Origin: Planctomycetales bacterium
GTDB taxonomy: Bacteria > Planctomycetota > JAKEIC01
DNA: 35,826 nucleotides
Assembly (NCBI GenBank): GCA_022614695.1
Contig: JAKEIC010000311.1
Span: forward strand, 1-35,826
Direction: 5' to 3'
Shown here: piece after piece, positions 7,980 through 16,300 of the stretch
How the letters are laid out: each line of letters begins with the position of its first letter
Numbering within the stretch: the stretch's first letter is position 1
Translations under genes and position numbers: made by a program
The notes under the pieces: model-generated
The model's input: only the letters and a program-made list of their open reading frames with translations
What the model was told of the DNA's origin: nothing
Database searches by the model: none

Positions 7980-9512
7980 CTATCGCTGCGTGATTCGGTA
8001 GACGTGGACGGGACCGGCCCGTATGGCCGGCGGGAAGGTGTCGGGGTCTCCGAGGACACGGGGCTTCCAGAGGCCCGAGAAGTTGGGGTCCCACTCGTCC
8101 GTCGCGAGGACCCAGCGCGCTCCGAGCCGGCGCGACTCTTCCCAGGCGACCTCCCACTCGGCCTCCCCGGGCTTCTTCCCGTAGATCCAGAGCGGGTCGA
8201 AGACGCCCGGGGGGATTGCGTGACGCCGCGTGGCCAGCCAGACCCAGGGGTCGTGGTCCGAGACGACCACGTCCCCGGAAGCCGCGTTCTCCCGGAGCCA
8301 ACGGGCGGAGTTCGCGAAGGGCTCGACGGCGATGGCGTGGTCGAGGAGCGGGAGCCTCGAGGCCGTCGGGAAGCGCGCCAGGACGACGGCGAGGCACGAG
8401 AGCGCCGACGCCCCCGCGAGGGCGGGGCCGATCCACGCCGGCGCGCGGACACGGCCGAGAAGCGGCGGCGCCGCAGCGAAGCCTCCCGCGACGAAGAACG
8501 GCGTCAGGGGGACGAGGAAGCGCGCCACGTCGAACGGCCAGAGGAGGATCAGCGCGAGCGAGGCGCCCAGGTACGTCGCCGCCTCGGGGGCCGCCCGGCG
8601 CAGCCGCCCCCAGCCGCCGAGGGCGAGCGCTCCCGCGACGAGCGCCGGGGGGGACCAGACCCAGGGTCCCGGCCGCAATTCCCGCCAGCCGAGGAGCGCG
8701 TCCCCGGCTCCCCTCCAGACCTCCAGGGCGTTCGCGGAGGCGATCTCCGCGACGACGATCGGGCTCGTCTGCACCCAGGCGCCGTAGCCGAGGTAGTAGT
8801 CGTAGAGCGGCCCGTGGCCGCGCGTCGCCTCGGCCGCGCGCATCGCGCCCGCGGCGAGGGTCCAGGCCGCCGCGGCAGCGATCCCCGCCGCCAGCGGGAT
8901 CCAGGAGCGCGGATCGCGCCGGTCCCGGCGCCAGGCGGCCAGCGCCAGGGCGGGCAGGAGGGCCACCCCGATCGTGCGGCAGAGGATCGCGCCGGCGGCG
9001 CAGGCGGCGGCGCCGGCGACCCGGCGCCCGGAGGCCGCCTCCCCGGGCCCGGGCAGGAGCCGCAGGGTCGCCACCGTGAGCAGCAGGAACGGCGCCTCGG
9101 ACATGGCGAACAGAGCGTGCTGGAGGACGAGAGGCGAGAGGCCGGTGATCGCGGCTGCCGCCCAGCCCGCTCTCTCCCCGAGTCCCCACCGGCGGAAGAG
9201 GCCGGGGAGCAGCGCGAGCGCCCCGAGGGTCGCGAGGACCGACGGCCAGCGGAAGGCCCCGACCGTCTCGGGATCGTCCCCGGCGAGCCATGCGACGGCG
9301 ACCAGGAGCGCTGGGTAGAGGGGCGGGTACTTGGACTGGTACGGCGCCCCGGGGAGGTGGGGCTGGCGGTATCCGTCGCCGCGGGCCAGCGAGATCGCGG
9401 TCCCCACGTAGATCCCGTCGTCGTGGTAGAGGCCGACGAGGGGCGGTGACGCGAGGGCCGCGGCGACGGCCAGGGCCCCGGTTCCCACGGCGGCGAGGAC
9501 GAGGCCCCTCAA
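7980..9512 (-). CDS. Polyprenyl-phosphate-sugar-dependent glycosyltransferase, ArnT/PMT (GT39/GT83-like)
   Basis: A 510-residue multispanning membrane protein of the GT-C fold. The first membrane helix (residues 4-22) is followed by the acidic motif HDDG (30-33), the place where ArnT/PMT enzymes keep their catalytic Asp/Glu. YQSKYPPLYP follows, as in the family. About ten hydrophobic segments come next, then a soluble C-terminal domain from about residue 400. Such enzymes transfer a sugar from a lipid carrier to protein, lipid A or glycan on the outer face of the inner membrane. The start is inferred as TTG at 9512 because TTGA overlaps the stop of the upstream TPR gene, matching the other 4-nt couplings in this window. 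The last gene of its operon. Confidence 0.8.
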   Translation of the reverse strand: MRGLVLAAVGTGALAVAAALASPPLVGLYHDDGIYVGTAISLARGDGYRQPHLPGAPYQSKYPPLYPALLVAVAWLAGDDPETVGAFRWPSVLATLGALALLPGLFRRWGLGERAGWAAAAITGLSPLVLQHALFAMSEAPFLLLTVATLRLLPGPGEAASGRRVAGAAACAAGAILCRTIGVALLPALALAAWRRDRRDPRSWIPLAAGIAAAAAWTLAAGAMRAAEATRGHGPLYDYYLGYGAWVQTSPIVVAEIASANALEVWRGAGDALLGWRELRPGPWVWSPPALVAGALALGGWGRLRRAAPEAATYLGASLALILLWPFDVARFLVPLTPFFVAGGFAAAPPLLGRVRAPAWIGPALAGASALSCLAVVLARFPTASRLPLLDHAIAVEPFANSARWLRENAASGDVVVSDHDPWVWLATRRHAIPPGVFDPLWIYGKKPGEAEWEVAWEESRRLGARWVLATDEWDPNFSGLWKPRVLGDPDTFPPAIRAGPVHVYRITQR

Positions 9513-11362
9513 CGCGCCTCCCGCCTCTCCTGGATCTTCCGGACCGAGGCGAGGCGCTGCTCGATCAGGGCCCGGTGGGGCCAGCCGTTCGGCGCGACCT
9601 GGAGGGCCCGCTGCAGGTCCGACGCGGCGCCCGCCCAGTCTCCCAGGGCCGCCCTCGTCTCGCCCCGGTTGGCCCAGCCGAAGGCGTAGTCGGGCTCCAG
9701 CGCGACGGCGCGGTCCAGGTCCGCGAGGGCCGCCTCGAGCTCCCCGGACTGCTGCTTCGCCATCCCTCGGTTCGACCAAGCCACCGCGCAGCCGGGATCG
9801 AGGGCGAGCGCGCGGTCCAGGTCCGAGATCCCCCCCGCCAGGTCCCCGAGCTTCGCCCTCTCGGCCCCTCGATTTGCCCAGGCGTGGACGTTGCGGTCAT
9901 CCCGATCGAGGATCCGGCCGTAGTCCTCGATCGCCCCGCGGGTGTCCCCGAGGGCCTGCCTCGCGAGGGCCCGATTGAGGAGGGGTTGCAATGCGGTGGC
10001 GTCGCGGGCGAGCGCCTCGTCGCAGGCGACGACGGCCCCCGGGGCGTCGCCGAGCTCCCGTCGGACCAGGCCGAGGTTCCCCCACGTCGTTGCGTTCCCG
10101 GGGTCCAAGCCGAGCGACCGCACGTAGTCCGCCTGGGCCCCCTCGAGATCCCCGGCCCCACGCTTCGCGTTCCCGCGACTGCCCCAGGCGGCCGCCAGCC
10201 CCCCGTCGAGGACCAGCGCGCGCTCGGAGTCGGCGAGCGCGCGCCCGAAGTCCCCGAGGCACTCCCGGGCGGTCGAGCGGTTCACGTATACCCAGGGGAA
10301 GGGGAGCCCCGCCTCCAGGGCGGAGTCGTAGTGACGAACGGCGGCCCGGCGGTCGCCCTCCGGGTCCGTGCCCTCCACGTAGCCACGGAGGAGGTCGGCC
10401 TCCCAACCGCCGACCCCGGCGAGAGCTTCGCGGGCCCGGGTCCACTCGCGCTTGGCGGCCAGGAGCACCCCGAGTGCCAGCCTGCCCTGGGGCCCCGGCG
10501 CCGCCTGTAACCGCTCCAACGGCGCGCGGGCCTCGACATCCCACCACACGCGGTGCTCGACCGAGCGGAAGAAGAGCTCCAGCCCCAGGTAGAGCTGCGC
10601 CACCGCCGCGCTCTCCCGCGACCCCGGCGGGACAAGGCCCCACTCTTCGCGCGCGGCATCTCCCCTGCCCAAAGCCCACAGCAGCAGGCCCCTCTCGACC
10701 CGCAGGTCGTCCCGTCCCGGGTCGAGCGCGAGCGCCTGGCGAAGGCACTCTGCCGCCGACAGGGGATCGGACGATCGCAGAGCTCTCGCCCTCTGGGCGA
10801 GAGTCGCCGTCGCCGGTAGGCCCGTCACGGACGGCATCGGGGCGGGAGGGTCGGGACGCAGGCCGCGCGCCAGGAGAGCCGCCCCCCCCGCCGAGCCGAG
10901 AAGCGCGGCGATCCCCAGGAGCGTTCCCCGGCGCCCGGGGACCCGTGCACGCGGACGCTCCCCCCGCAAGACGCGGTCCAATTCCTCTCGCAGCACTCCT
11001 CCGTCGGCGTACCGCCGCGCCGCGCGCTTGGCCAGGGCCTGCCGCACGGCCCGCTCGAGCCCGGAGGGGACTTCCGGCCGCAGCCGGCGTAGCGGGGGCG
11101 GCTCCTGGAGGAGGACCTTCGCGATGATCCCAGGGGTCGTGTTGGCCTCCCAGGAGGGCCTGCCCGCTAGGATCTCGTAGAGGACGCACCCGAGGCTCCA
11201 GACGTCCGTCGCGGGGGTCAGTGACGAGACCTCACCTCGTGCCTGCTCCGGAGACATGTAGGCCGGGGTCCCCAGGGCCACTCCGCTGCGGGTGAGTCTC
11301 GAATGGGTGGCGACCGTCTTCGCCAGCCCGAAGTCGGCCAGGAACGCGCGGGAGCCGGTCAC
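9509..11362 (-). CDS. Kinase C-lobe/TPR membrane protein (pseudokinase fragment, paralog A)
   Basis: A 617-residue protein that starts inside a protein-kinase fold. FLADFGLAK (DFG at residues 10-12) is followed by the activation segment, GTPAYMSPEQARG, and the whole C-lobe (DVWSLGCVLYEIL, KRAARRYADG) to about residue 138. The glycine loop, catalytic Lys and HRD loop are absent, so phosphotransfer is not expected. A membrane helix lies at about 146-168. After a helical region, seven TPRs of 34 residues fill about 356-593. The GTG at 11362 is well fixed: it overlaps the TGA of the upstream SpoIIE-type phosphatase (GTGA). Its paralog at 14358 is truncated at the same place. Probable role: membrane-bound scaffold or partner of the phosphatase. 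Confidence 0.8.
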   Translation of the reverse strand: MTGSRAFLADFGLAKTVATHSRLTRSGVALGTPAYMSPEQARGEVSSLTPATDVWSLGCVLYEILAGRPSWEANTTPGIIAKVLLQEPPPLRRLRPEVPSGLERAVRQALAKRAARRYADGGVLREELDRVLRGERPRARVPGRRGTLLGIAALLGSAGGAALLARGLRPDPPAPMPSVTGLPATATLAQRARALRSSDPLSAAECLRQALALDPGRDDLRVERGLLLWALGRGDAAREEWGLVPPGSRESAAVAQLYLGLELFFRSVEHRVWWDVEARAPLERLQAAPGPQGRLALGVLLAAKREWTRAREALAGVGGWEADLLRGYVEGTDPEGDRRAAVRHYDSALEAGLPFPWVYVNRSTARECLGDFGRALADSERALVLDGGLAAAWGSRGNAKRGAGDLEGAQADYVRSLGLDPGNATTWGNLGLVRRELGDAPGAVVACDEALARDATALQPLLNRALARQALGDTRGAIEDYGRILDRDDRNVHAWANRGAERAKLGDLAGGISDLDRALALDPGCAVAWSNRGMAKQQSGELEAALADLDRAVALEPDYAFGWANRGETRAALGDWAGAASDLQRALQVAPNGWPHRALIEQRLASVRKIQERREAR

Positions 11363-13005
11363 GCGCGTCGGGTGGTCGCGGGGCCCGCCGACTGCGCGGC
11401 GCCCGCGAGCACCGCGAGCGCTGTCCGATCGTCCCGGTGCGTCTCTCCTCCGCCCCCGCGCAGCACGGCCTCGAGGACGGCCTTCGGATCGGGAGGCGCC
11501 GCGGCGAGGGCGAGGGCCGGGTCCACGTCCCCGTCCCCGCCGATCCCGTCGGTGAGCAGGAGGAGCACGTCTCCCGCTGCGAACGGGGCCTCCGCCTCCG
11601 AATAGGCGGCTTCCGGGTCGAGCCCGAGGGGGAGGGAGCGCGCCCCGCCCAGCTCCTCGACGCTGCCGTCGCGCCGTCGGACGAGCGGGAGCGGGTGCCC
11701 CGCGTTCGCGTAGACGAGCCGGCCGCTCGCCGACTCGATCCGCGCCACGACGGCCGTCACGAAGAGCCCCATCGGGATATCCGAGGCGAGCGCCCGGTTC
11801 ACCGCCGTGAGCGCGGCCCCCGGCGCGAGCCCGGCCGCCGCCGCCGCCCGGGCCTCGGCGAGCGCGCGGGCCATGAGGAGCGCGGCGGGGACCCCCTTCC
11901 CCGCGACGTCCCCGAGCACCGCCACGGCCCGACCCTCCCCGGCGGGCCAGAGGCCGTAGAAGTCCCCACCCACCTCGCGAGCCGGGACGGCGCGCGCCGC
12001 GGCGGAGAGCCCGGCCACGCGCGGGAGCTCCTCGGGGAGGAACGCTCCCTGGATCTCGCGCGCGAGCTGAAGCTCCTGCTCGACGCGCTCGCGCGCGAGG
12101 AGCGCCTCGCGCATGCGGAGGTTTTCGAGCGCGAGCGCGAGGGCGTCCCCGGCCGTCGCAAGCAGGCGCAGGTGCTCCTCCCCGAAGCAGCCGGACTTGG
12201 AGCCGCCCCCGACCGACTCGAGGTGGAGGAGCCCGAGCAGCCGCCCCGAGGCGAGCAGCGGCACGCAGACCGCCGACCGGATCCCGAGGTCCTGGACGCT
12301 CGCCGATTCCATCACGCGCGGATCGGCGAGCGTGTCCGCGCAGAGGAGAGCCGCCCCCTCCTTCTTGGCGAGCTCCAGCAGGGTGCGCGAGACAGGACGA
12401 TCGGCGATCACGCCTCGCTTGGCCGCCGCCGCCGCCACCCGGAAGCCCTCTCCCTCCGGGAGGAGGAACACCGCGCGGTCGGCCGGCTCGACGTGCAGGA
12501 GAGTCTCGACGAGCGCGCGGCCGAGGTCGGCCACCGACGTCGCCCGCGAAGCGGCCGCTCCGAGGTCGCGCAGGAGCCGGAGCCCCTTCCGCGCCGCCGC
12601 GAGGTCGGTCGAGAGGGCGTCGGAGGTCGCCTCCCCGACGGTGACACGGGCCTTGATCGAAGGGGCGCGCTCATCGCCCGAGACCGTGGTCGAGACCGTG
12701 CGAGCCGCGCCGTCGGGAAGCTCCACGGCGAGGCGTGTGTCCCCGATCGCGATCTCGTCCCCGTGCCGCAGCTCCTGCTTGCGGACCGGGAGCCCGTTCA
12801 GCTTCGTGCCGTTCGTGCTCCCCTCGTCCACCACGAACCAGGAGGCTCCCTCGCGCCGGGCCGAGACGTGGCGCCGCGAGACCTCCTCGTCGGTGAGGCG
12901 GACGGTGTTCCCGGGCGCCCTTCCCACGTTCACGACCCCCACCTCGGCGGGGATGTCGAAGGCCCGCCCGCGGTCCGGCCCGGCGACGACGACGAGGCGG
13001 AGCAT
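11359..13005 (-). CDS. FHA-GAF-SpoIIE (PP2C-like) serine/threonine phosphatase
   Basis: A 548-residue cytoplasmic regulator with three domains. FHA, a phosphothreonine reader, spans about 22-93 (GR, SRRH, STNGT). GAF, a ligand or redox sensor, spans about 155-295. After a linker helix (296-322) comes a SpoIIE/RsbU-type phosphatase domain (335-533). Its metal-binding motifs are intact: GGDFYG at 346-351, GDVAGKG at 365-371, LTDG near 485 and DDRT at 525-528. It would remove phosphate from Ser/Thr of partner proteins such as anti-sigma-antagonists. It follows the 126-residue gene with one base between stop and start, and its TGA overlaps the GTG of the C-lobe/TPR gene, so all are translated from one message. 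Confidence 0.88.
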   Translation of the reverse strand: MLRLVVVAGPDRGRAFDIPAEVGVVNVGRAPGNTVRLTDEEVSRRHVSARREGASWFVVDEGSTNGTKLNGLPVRKQELRHGDEIAIGDTRLAVELPDGAARTVSTTVSGDERAPSIKARVTVGEATSDALSTDLAAARKGLRLLRDLGAAASRATSVADLGRALVETLLHVEPADRAVFLLPEGEGFRVAAAAAKRGVIADRPVSRTLLELAKKEGAALLCADTLADPRVMESASVQDLGIRSAVCVPLLASGRLLGLLHLESVGGGSKSGCFGEEHLRLLATAGDALALALENLRMREALLARERVEQELQLAREIQGAFLPEELPRVAGLSAAARAVPAREVGGDFYGLWPAGEGRAVAVLGDVAGKGVPAALLMARALAEARAAAAAGLAPGAALTAVNRALASDIPMGLFVTAVVARIESASGRLVYANAGHPLPLVRRRDGSVEELGGARSLPLGLDPEAAYSEAEAPFAAGDVLLLLTDGIGGDGDVDPALALAAAPPDPKAVLEAVLRGGGGETHRDDRTALAVLAGAAQSAGPATTRRA

Positions 13006-13006
13006 C

Positions 13007-13387
13007 TCAGGGCCTCAGGAGGGACTCGGGGTTCTCGCCCGCCCGGAGCGACAGCTTCGCCCCTTCCTCGCCGAGCTCCAGGCACTCGAACAGGTTCCGC
13101 ACCGCCTGGCCGAGCCGGTCGTGGCCGATCGCGAGCTTCTCGATGGCGTCCACGATCCGCCGCGCGATCGTGGCGGCCTCGCCCGCGATCCGGGCGCCTT
13201 CGGGGCCCTCGGGGTTCTCGCCCGCGTCACGGACCGGGAGGAGGAGGTTCGTGAGGGCGTGCACGTCCGCGAGCAGCGCGGCCTCCGCGTCGCTCCCGCT
13301 CCTCATGCCGCGCTGGACGAAGTGCTCGATGCGGAGCGCGACGGTCCCCGCGTGGGGGAGGTTCAGCCGGAGCTTGAAGGCAGCCAC
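13007..13387 (-). CDS. Small helical protein of unknown function
   Basis: 126 residues, no family recognised. The sequence is predicted mostly helical (about residues 19-50 and 65-105) and has no signal or membrane segment, so it is probably cytoplasmic. The tripeptide-like motif AGENPE occurs twice, near residues 55 and 116. It begins with GTG at 13387, 8 nt after the hexamer TATTCT, and is the first gene of the operon leading to the FHA-GAF-SpoIIE phosphatase, whose ATG follows its TGA after one base. A phosphatase substrate or adaptor is possible, purely from position. Confidence 0.65.
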   Translation of the reverse strand: MAAFKLRLNLPHAGTVALRIEHFVQRGMRSGSDAEAALLADVHALTNLLLPVRDAGENPEGPEGARIAGEAATIARRIVDAIEKLAIGHDRLGQAVRNLFECLELGEEGAKLSLRAGENPESLLRP

Positions 13388-13395
13388 GGGGGTTC

Positions 13396-13411
13396 AGAAT
13401 AACGCTAGAAT
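13396..13411. promoter_or_regulatory. Mirror-image divergent pair of -10 elements
   Basis: The 32-bp gap between two divergent genes holds TATTCT on the minus strand (13401-13396) and TAGAAT on the plus strand (13406-13411). Each ends exactly 8 nt before its GTG (13387 and 13420). Both transcripts would begin at or next to the start codon, and the two -35 regions would lie inside the opposite gene. No -35 consensus is visible. RNA polymerases on the two sides should exclude each other. Confidence 0.55.
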
Positions 13412-13419
13412 CCCTCGCC

Positions 13420-14340
13420 GTGAATCGCGCGACCCCGATCCTGCTCGTCGCGCTCCTCGGGTGCTCGGCCTCGGCGCCCGAGACGCTCCCTCCCGCCCAG
13501 CCGCTCCCGGGCGACGACCCGGTCGCGGCGATGCCGTTCGCGGACCCGATGGAGCTGCGCTCCGCCGAGCCCGCGGGGAGTCCCCCGCGTCTCGAGGCGG
13601 GGGACATGGTCGAGGTCATCGTCCACGGCCACCCCGACCTGACCGCCCGCGCCCGGATCCCGGCCGACGGCAAGGTGACCCTCGCGTTCGTGGGCGAGGT
13701 GACCCTCCGGGGGAGGACCGTCGCCGAGGTCCAGGACGAGCTGCGGAAGGCCTACGAGTCGCGGTATCTCGTCTCGGCGCCCGTCTCGATCCTCGTCACA
13801 GACCCGGTCCGCCGCGAGGCCTACGTCGTGGGGCAGGTCAAGCGCCCCGGCGCCTACCCTTTCCCCGCGGCGGGCGGGCTCACGTTCCTCCAGGCGCTCT
13901 CGCACGCGGGGGGCTTCGAGACCGACGCGGACCGCGAGGGGGTCCTCCTCATACGGGCGGGGACCGACACCCGCCGCAGGCTCTACCGGCTTTCCTACAC
14001 GGCCGTCGAGCGCGAGGGGCGCGTCGAGGCCGACGTCCCGCTCCGCACGGGCGACGTGCTCCTCGTTCCCGGCCGGGGCGCGATCACGGTGCTCGGGAGC
14101 GTCAACGAGGCGGGGGTCTTCCCGATCCCCGCCGAGGGGATGCGGGCCAGCCAGGCGATCGCGAGGGCCCGCGGCCTCACTCGCTTCGCCTCCCCGAACC
14201 GGGCCGTCGTAACGCGCCGCCTCGCGGGCGGCGAGTCGGTCGCCGTCCCCATCGCCCTCGGCGAGATCCTGCGCGGCGAGAGGCCGGACCCGTTGCTCAA
14301 GGCCGGGGACGTGCTCTACGTGCCGGAGAGCCTGTTCTGA
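13420..14340 (+). CDS. Polysaccharide export lipoprotein (Wza/KpsD-like, Poly_export + SLBB)
   Basis: 306 residues. The signal peptide ends in VALLGC (acylated Cys15). A Poly_export domain occupies about 57-135 (LEAGDMVEVIVHGHPDL, ADGKVTLAFVGEV, GRTVAEVQDEL), then two SLBB domains follow: VGQVKRPGAYPFP at about 146-158 and LGSVNEAGVFPIP at about 227-239. Such proteins form the periplasmic/outer-membrane channel for exopolysaccharide. No polymerase, flippase or tyrosine kinase lies alongside. It starts with GTG at 13420, 8 nt downstream of TAGAAT. The glycan genes nearby (rfbB, two glycosyltransferases) suggest an envelope-glycan neighbourhood. Confidence 0.88.
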   Translation: MNRATPILLVALLGCSASAPETLPPAQPLPGDDPVAAMPFADPMELRSAEPAGSPPRLEAGDMVEVIVHGHPDLTARARIPADGKVTLAFVGEVTLRGRTVAEVQDELRKAYESRYLVSAPVSILVTDPVRREAYVVGQVKRPGAYPFPAAGGLTFLQALSHAGGFETDADREGVLLIRAGTDTRRRLYRLSYTAVEREGRVEADVPLRTGDVLLVPGRGAITVLGSVNEAGVFPIPAEGMRASQAIARARGLTRFASPNRAVVTRRLAGGESVAVPIALGEILRGERPDPLLKAGDVLYVPESLF

Positions 14341-14357
14341 CCTCCCTCCCCGGGCCC

Positions 14358-16277
14358 TTGTCCCTCAACGCGCGATCTGGCCACGACGCCCCGGGTTCCC
14401 CATCGGGCTCCCTGGAGCGGGGGCAGGCGACTCTCCCGGCGTTCCTCACCGACTTCGGGCTGGCCAAGCTCGCGGCGACCGGATCGAAGCTGACGAAGAC
14501 GGGCCAGGCACTCGGAACCGCAGCCTACATGTCCCCCGAGCAGGCGCGCGGGGAGGTCTCCTCGCTCACAACGGCGACGGACCTCTGGAGCATCGGCTGC
14601 GTCCTGTACGAGATGCTGGGCGGCCGCCCGCCGTTCGAGGGCGAAACGGACGCCGCCGTGGTCGGCGGGGTCCTGCTCATGGAGCCGCCGAGACTGCGGA
14701 CTCTCCGGGGGGAGCTTCCGGGTGGCCTCGACCACGTCGTGCGGGTGTGCCTCGGGAAGCGCGCCCGGGACCGGTACCGGGCGGCCGTGGCTCTCCGGGA
14801 CGACCTCGACCGGGTCCTGCGCGGCCGGCGGCCCTCCGCGAGACTCCAGGGGGTGCGCCGGCGCGCCGCGGCCATCGCGGTCATCCCGGTGGTGACGGCT
14901 CTCGCGGCGGCAGCGGCTTGGCCCTCGGCGAGCCCGCCGCCCGCACCCCCGCGGAGGTCCGAGAGCAGCCGGTACGAGAGCCTCCTCGTCCGGGCCCGGG
15001 AGCAGCGCCGGTCCGATCCCGCCGAGGCGGCAACGCTCTTGCGCGCAGCCTTGGAGGCCGGGGCCGCCGAGGAGGCCCGGCTAGAGCGCGCCGACTGCCT
15101 GCGGGAGGGTGGCCTCTATCACGAGGCGGAGGCGGAGTACGGGCGCGTGCTCGAGCGGGAGTCCGGGCGGGTGGAGGCGCATTTCGGCCGGGGTCTCGCG
15201 CGCTGGATCGGGCGGCAGGCGCAGGTGGCGGGGCTCAGAGACCCATCCGACGACCTCGCGGCGGCCGCGGAGCGGCTCACGGGATGGAGGGGCGCGGCGG
15301 CTCGAGCCATCCTCGCCTACCGGCGCCGGGACTGGGACGCCGGGGAGCGGGAGCTCGGTTCGTGCGAGGGAGTTCCGGAGGCGCGGCTCGTGGCCGGGCT
15401 CCTCCGGCACCACGAGGGGCGTGGAGGAGACGAAGAGCAGAGGCGCGCGGTCGCGGACTTCACGGCGGCGACCGAGTGGGTGCCGAGGCTGGCGATCGCT
15501 TGGCTCGAGCGTGGCCACGCCCGGTATCTCCTTGGCGACCACGCCCGGGCCCTCGGCGACTTCGATCGCGCGCTGGAGCTGGACTCGCGGCTGGCGGTGG
15601 CCTGGGTCAACCGCGGCAACGCCCGGACGATGCAGGGCGACGTCGCGGGGGCCCTCGCCGACTACGACCGCGCCCTCGAGTTGGATCCCCGATGCGCGCT
15701 CGGCTGGTCGAGCCGCGCCAACGCGAAGCGGGCCCTCGGGGACCTCGCGGGGGCCATCGCCGATTGCGACCGCGCCTTGGCGCTGGACCCGCAACTCGTT
15801 GACGGCTGGAACAACCGCGGCAACGCCCGATACGCCCTCGGCGATCACGCGAGGGCCCTCGCCGACTTCGAGCGCAGCGTGGAGTTGGATCCAGATCTCG
15901 CAGTGGCCTGGGGCAACCGCGGCGCCGCCCGGCGGGCGCAGGGCGACCTCGCGGGGGCCCTGGCCGACTTCGACCGAGCTCTCGAGTTGGACCCGCGAAA
16001 CGTGCTGGCGTGGTACAACCGCGGCAACTCGAAGCGGGACAGCGCGGACCTCGCGGGCGCCGTGGCGGACTACGACCGCGCTCTCGAGTTGGACCCGCGG
16101 TACGCGGCGGCGTGGAACAACCGGGGCGACGCGAAGCGGGCCCTCGGGGACCTCGCGGGGGCGCTCGCGGACTTCGAGAAGGCCCTCGAAGTCGCCCCGC
16201 CCGGCTGGCCGGGCCGCGCGCAGGTCGTGAACAACATCGCCGCGGCCTGGGCCGCCCTCCCGGCCGCCCGGAAGTAG
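14358..16277 (+). CDS. Kinase C-lobe/TPR membrane protein (pseudokinase fragment, paralog B)
   Basis: About 639 residues. Kinase homology starts at FLTDFGLAK (DFG at about 32-34) and continues through GTAAYMSPEQARGEVSSL, DLWSIGCVLYEML and KRARDRYRA. No glycine loop, catalytic Lys or HRD lies upstream, because the preceding sequence is the Wza-like gene. A membrane helix (AAAIAVIPVVTALAAAAAW) lies at about 172-190. Seven near-identical 34-residue TPRs close the protein. The start is unsure: TTG at 14358, 17 bp after the wza-like stop, is the only ordinary start codon before the homology, and it has no Shine-Dalgarno. It aligns with the gene at 9509-11362 from the DFG strand to the final VAPxGWPxRA, so the two are paralogs. 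Confidence 0.75.
   Translation: MSLNARSGHDAPGSPSGSLERGQATLPAFLTDFGLAKLAATGSKLTKTGQALGTAAYMSPEQARGEVSSLTTATDLWSIGCVLYEMLGGRPPFEGETDAAVVGGVLLMEPPRLRTLRGELPGGLDHVVRVCLGKRARDRYRAAVALRDDLDRVLRGRRPSARLQGVRRRAAAIAVIPVVTALAAAAAWPSASPPPAPPRRSESSRYESLLVRAREQRRSDPAEAATLLRAALEAGAAEEARLERADCLREGGLYHEAEAEYGRVLERESGRVEAHFGRGLARWIGRQAQVAGLRDPSDDLAAAAERLTGWRGAAARAILAYRRRDWDAGERELGSCEGVPEARLVAGLLRHHEGRGGDEEQRRAVADFTAATEWVPRLAIAWLERGHARYLLGDHARALGDFDRALELDSRLAVAWVNRGNARTMQGDVAGALADYDRALELDPRCALGWSSRANAKRALGDLAGAIADCDRALALDPQLVDGWNNRGNARYALGDHARALADFERSVELDPDLAVAWGNRGAARRAQGDLAGALADFDRALELDPRNVLAWYNRGNSKRDSADLAGAVADYDRALELDPRYAAAWNNRGDAKRALGDLAGALADFEKALEVAPPGWPGRAQVVNNIAAAWAALPAARK
15492..16205 (+). repeat. Seven tandem 102-bp repeats encoding TPRs
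   Basis: Seven head-to-tail units of 102 bp encode TPRs of the pattern AxAWxNRGNAKRALGDLAGA followed by ADYDRALELDPR. They are much more alike than the seven TPRs in the paralog at 9509-11362, which suggests recent internal duplication or gene conversion. Such arrays are prone to assembly collapse or expansion. Confidence 0.85.
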
Positions 16278-16279
16278 AT

Positions 16280-16295
16280 GCGGGGGAGTCCCCGC
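16280..16295. terminator. Candidate bidirectional terminator hairpin
   Basis: GCGGGG (16280-16285), loop GAGT and CCCCGC (16290-16295) form a 6-bp GC stem in the 23-bp gap between two convergent genes. There is no T-tract, so it may only aid termination. Confidence 0.35.
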
Positions 16296-16300
16296 GCGTC

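Noticed and set aside
7980..14340. Complete exopolysaccharide or O-antigen cluster
   Set aside because: Only rfbB, one GT-C enzyme and a Wza-like protein are present; polymerase, flippase, co-polymerase and the other dTDP-rhamnose genes are missing.
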